From Streptomyces sp. NRRL WC-3618 (GTDB taxonomy: Bacteria > Actinomycetota > Actinomycetes > Streptomycetales > Streptomycetaceae): a stretch of DNA of 32,683 nt. The stretch spans positions 1-32,683 of the forward strand of contig NZ_LGDW01000490.1 of the NCBI RefSeq assembly GCF_001280005.1, read 5' to 3'. The translations under genes and the position numbers were made by a program. Positions 30,801 to 32,683 of this stretch are shown here, piece by piece. Positions within the stretch are counted from its first letter, which is position 1. Every line of letters begins with the position of its first letter. Under the pieces are notes generated by a model that saw only the letters and a list, made by a program, of their open reading frames with translations, ran no database searches and was not told the DNA's origin.

Positions 30801-31228
30801 CGTACAGGCCCGCCGTACCCCAGGCGCTCGGACTGCGCTCGTTCCCCGGCGGAGACCTGGCCTCCGCGAGCGCCGCTCGGCACTACGTCAGGGACACTGC
30901 ACGCGCGTGGGGACTACCCAGAACGGTGGTGGACGACCTCGAAACGGTCACAGGCGAACTGACGGCGAACGCCCTGGAGCACAGCGCCAGCAGGACGGTC
31001 ACAGTCACCCTGGCACGCATGGCCCGAGCAGCCGTCATCAGCGTGACCGATGAGGGCCGAGGCCGGCGGAATCACCACCGGCGAGTGCCCGAACCGAGCA
31101 GCCCGCCGTCGGACCAGGAACACGGGCGCGGACTCCTGATCATCGAGGCGCTGGCCACCTGTTGGGGGCAGCGACGGGTGGATGGAGGCCTGACCGTCTG
31201 CGCCGTGATCGGGGCGGGATACCGCTAA
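30689..31228 (+). CDS. RsbW/anti-sigma-like ATP-binding protein (HATPase_c_2)
   Basis: 179 aa from a GTG at 30689; the true start may lie later, because the first 35-40 residues overlap the preceding gene and are not family-like. The GHKL ATPase boxes are clear: N box ELTANALEHS (about 91-100), G1 VTDEGRG (about 116-122) and G2 HGRGLLIIEAL (about 149-159). Streptomyces encodes many such orphan kinases, which act as anti-sigma factors or in regulator-DUF397 systems. No sigma factor or anti-sigma antagonist is adjacent. As the last gene before a hairpin it ends the GntR-facing cluster. Confidence 0.8.
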   Translation: MAQRWGVQCRLPQPAASALPEGSCAAPPPIKAIHDILTYRPAVPQALGLRSFPGGDLASASAARHYVRDTARAWGLPRTVVDDLETVTGELTANALEHSASRTVTVTLARMARAAVISVTDEGRGRRNHHRRVPEPSSPPSDQEHGRGLLIIEALATCWGQRRVDGGLTVCAVIGAGYR

Positions 31229-31290
31229 GCCGACCTCAGCGGCGCTAACGCCAAGGGGCACGGGCCCGGCAGCGACGAACTGCCCGAGGG

Positions 31291-31314
31291 CCCGGTTTGA
31301 GGAGCCAAACCGGG
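31291..31314 (+). terminator. Terminator after the ATP-binding gene
   Basis: CCCGGTTTG (31291-31299) and CAAACCGGG (31306-31314) form a perfect 9-bp stem with a 6-base loop, 62 bases past the stop, followed by TCTTCG. It closely resembles the hairpin at 28633-28662. Confidence 0.8.
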
Positions 31315-31419
31315 TCTTCGAACTTGAGCAGTGCGCCGTCGGTACGCGCTGAACGACGTAGTCGGGGGCATCGACGGTCGCGTCCACCCGCTGGTTGACG
31401 CGACGGGTACGAGCGCACC

Positions 31420-31453
31420 GGAGCCCCGACCGAGATACCCCGGTCGGGGCTCC
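31420..31453. terminator. Hairpin before the toxin-immunity pair
   Basis: GGAGCCCCGACC (31420-31431) and GGTCGGGGCTCC (31442-31453) form a perfect 12-bp stem with a 10-base loop. It lies 57 bases downstream of the minus-strand immunity gene and may serve both strands. The 31229-31510 gap otherwise holds only the hairpin at 31291. Confidence 0.75.
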
Positions 31454-31510
31454 TTCGTCCGCTGCCCGTTGCCCGTCAAAGCTGTGGTGACAGCAACGTG
31501 GATTCTTCAA

Positions 31511-32059
31511 CTACGGCCGGTCGAACGTCTCGACTTTTGTTCGGCATTTCAGCTCACCATGGACATCAGTGAAGATCTCCAAAATGAAGTCCGGAAGAGC
31601 CCCCGAAGACGGATTTCCATCAGCTCCACGACTACCGGGCTCCGCTTGCCAATCCACCAGATGAACGACTGCAGCGTACCTACCACTATCGAGTCGAATC
31701 TCCACCTTCTCCGCACCGGTGTAATTTCCTACGGCCTCAATCCCGCCGAGTTCCAATACGCCATCTGAGACAAGGAGATAGGGCTCGGAGGAAACTAGTA
31801 GAGACAACCGCTCCCGTTCACTCAGATTTCCCGCAGCTTCCACACCGCGCACCGCGATCTGGAACGCCCCGTTGCCGCCGATGTTGATTGGAACGAAAGC
31901 ACCAGCCAAGATCTGACGTTCGAGAGCTGAGTCTTCGGCAACCTCGTTCTCCCATTGCTCCAGCTCGTTGACATGCTCGAAGGCGCTCGCGCACCAGACG
32001 CCAAACAGCCCAGCGCTGGTCGCCACAGCTTGAGAGACGTCCACGTCACGCAACTGCAT
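31511..32059 (-). CDS. Probable immunity protein of a polymorphic toxin
   Basis: 182 aa, acidic, soluble, starting MQLRDVDVSQAVATSAGLFG. A segment such as SEPYLLVSDGVLELGGIEAV suggests a mixed alpha/beta immunity fold of the kind catalogued as Imm families; I cannot assign the exact one. The main evidence is position: it starts 13 bases after the stop of a toxin tip on the same strand, the standard toxin-then-immunity order. Its GC content is visibly lower than the window average (AAT, GAA, TTT codons), as with transferred effector cassettes. If correct, it binds the nuclease domain and blocks it in the cytoplasm. Confidence 0.6.
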   Translation of the reverse strand: MQLRDVDVSQAVATSAGLFGVWCASAFEHVNELEQWENEVAEDSALERQILAGAFVPINIGGNGAFQIAVRGVEAAGNLSERERLSLLVSSEPYLLVSDGVLELGGIEAVGNYTGAEKVEIRLDSGRYAAVVHLVDWQAEPGSRGADGNPSSGALPDFILEIFTDVHGELKCRTKVETFDRP

Positions 32060-32072
32060 GGCCCTGCCCCAC

Positions 32073-32489
32073 CTAACATGTTCTGACTGTGATCGAGATA
32101 CTGCACACCAAATCGCCTGGTTGCAGTCCTTGCTTTTTCAGTTGTGCCGATATCTGCGACCCGAGACTTCGGTTTACCGAACTATCGAGTGGCCACATAT
32201 TGCCGGCCTCGTCGAGTCCACCGAGCTGGAGATCGATCTTGTGGTCGATATCAGATCCGGCGACCGTCTGATTTCCAGCTCGACGCCAGACATCAGCGGC
32301 GCTCCCTGATCGCTGAACCTTGGTCACAATGAGCTGCGGAGCCGAATTCAGAGCAGCAACCTTTTCATCAGCCGCCGCGATCTGCTCCGGTGACCAATCG
32401 GGCTTGTAAGTCAGATCAAGTTTCGCCCCGTTGCAGTTGTGGACCAGGACCGACGTAGCCCCCGCCAGCACATAGTACGTGTGCTGCAC
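32073..32489 (-). pseudogene. Orphan polymorphic-toxin tip: Hint remnant plus HNH-type nuclease, 5'-truncated
   Basis: The frame opens with QHTYYVLAGATSVLVHN, the characteristic end of a pretoxin Hint (autoproteolytic) domain, then about 120 residues of toxin. The toxin carries AGSDIDHKIDLQLGG, then NMWPLDSSVNRSLG, the D-H...GG...N...N pattern of HNH-type nuclease toxins. Family-like residues continue upstream of the GTG at 32487 (KQVEGS) until an in-frame TGA at 32517-32519, so the large carrier (signal, repeats, rest of Hint) is missing. Normally such tips end an RHS or secreted protein of over 1,000 residues. The fragment may still be translated from the GTG (GAGGGG upstream), as an orphan cassette used for recombination, or be a decayed remnant. 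Low GC supports transfer. Confidence 0.65.
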
Positions 32490-32500
32490 GGACCCCTCTA

Positions 32501-32516
32501 CCTGCTTTTTCGCAGG
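32501..32516. repeat. Short hairpin at the toxin truncation point
   Basis: CCTGC (32501-32505) and GCAGG (32512-32516) enclose TTTTTC. It coincides with the place where similarity to a Hint domain ends and an in-frame stop appears, so it may mark a recombination or insertion boundary. Confidence 0.45.
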
Positions 32517-32619
32517 TCAAGCGCAGTTTGCTGGTCCGGTGAAGTGCGTGGGTGTCTATGGTTGTGGGGGGTTGTTGCCGTCGCTACTCAGGTTGAACTC
32601 GTAGTGTCCGGGTGCGTGA

Positions 32620-32683
32620 TTACCAGGGTTCGATGATCAGGCCGGTTCCGGCGAGGCAGCCGTCGATCAGGTGGGGTCTGAAC
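32620..32683 (-). CDS. C-terminal end of an unidentified protein (possible transposase), cut by window edge
   Basis: On the minus strand a frame enters from the edge and ends FRPHLIDGCLAGTGLIIEPW before TAA at 32620-32622. The stop is followed by about 100 bases without a gene and then the truncated toxin. The tail resembles my recollection of C-termini of Streptomyces insertion-sequence transposases, but 20 residues cannot prove it. If it is a transposase, the insertion explains the loss of the toxin carrier. Confidence 0.35.
   Translation of the reverse strand, partial: FRPHLIDGCLAGTGLIIEPW

Noticed and set aside
31331..31768. 145-codon plus-strand frame opposite the immunity gene
   Set aside because: It runs through a perfect hairpin and overlaps the better supported minus-strand gene; no ribosome-binding site.

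Overview
The window reads as a conserved core-chromosome segment of a Streptomyces (or a very close actinomycete). GC content and third-position GC are very high, GTG starts are common, and the gene order comEA - degV - leuS - cytochrome b/NuoF pair - tRNA-Ala - rsfS - LCP protein - nadD - M48 protease - proA - proB - obg - rpmA - rplU matches the order I remember from Streptomyces chromosomes. No origin, CRISPR array or rRNA was seen.

Layout. Bases 1-5.4 kb, all minus strand: the 5' end of comEA, degV, a membrane coiled-coil protein, and leuS. leuS is preceded by what looks like a complete transcription attenuator: a 12-codon leader peptide with three consecutive leucines, a long anti-terminator-type hairpin and a T-tailed terminator. 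Bases 5.7-8.7 kb, plus strand: a two-gene redox module, a four-helix, four-histidine ferric-reductase-like cytochrome b translationally coupled to a NuoF-like flavoprotein fused to a ferredoxin. Bases 8.8-9.9 kb: two identical tRNA-Ala(GGC) genes about 1 kb apart, with two tiny zinc-ribbon genes between them. Bases 10-14.2 kb, minus strand: histidine phosphatase, rsfS, an LCP cell-wall polymer transferase (PdtA-like), nadD and two 53-54 aa membrane proteins. Then a plus-strand M48 protease, two related single-pass membrane proteins, proA, a conserved 157 aa protein and proB.

Between proB and obg (20.7-26.1 kb) lies an anionic cell-wall polymer block: a membrane-anchored TagF-like glycerophosphotransferase, an IspD/TarI-SDR fusion likely to make CDP-ribitol or a similar nucleotide-alditol, and a Tat-exported PhoD phosphodiesterase. 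With the LCP transferase upstream, this gives activation, polymerisation, attachment and turnover of a teichoic-acid-like polymer. obg, rpmA and rplU follow.

From about 28.6 kb the content turns accessory. There is a GntR/HutC regulator with palindromic operators in a divergent intergenic region, facing three small unknown genes and a RsbW-like ATP-binding protein; two near-identical hairpins bracket this cassette. Bases 31.5-32.5 kb have noticeably lower GC and carry an orphan polymorphic-toxin tip (remnant of a Hint domain followed by an HNH-type nuclease) with its probable immunity gene. The toxin is cut at its 5' side, and the right edge holds the tail of an unidentified gene that may be a transposase.

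All functional names come from motif recognition by eye; no database search was run.
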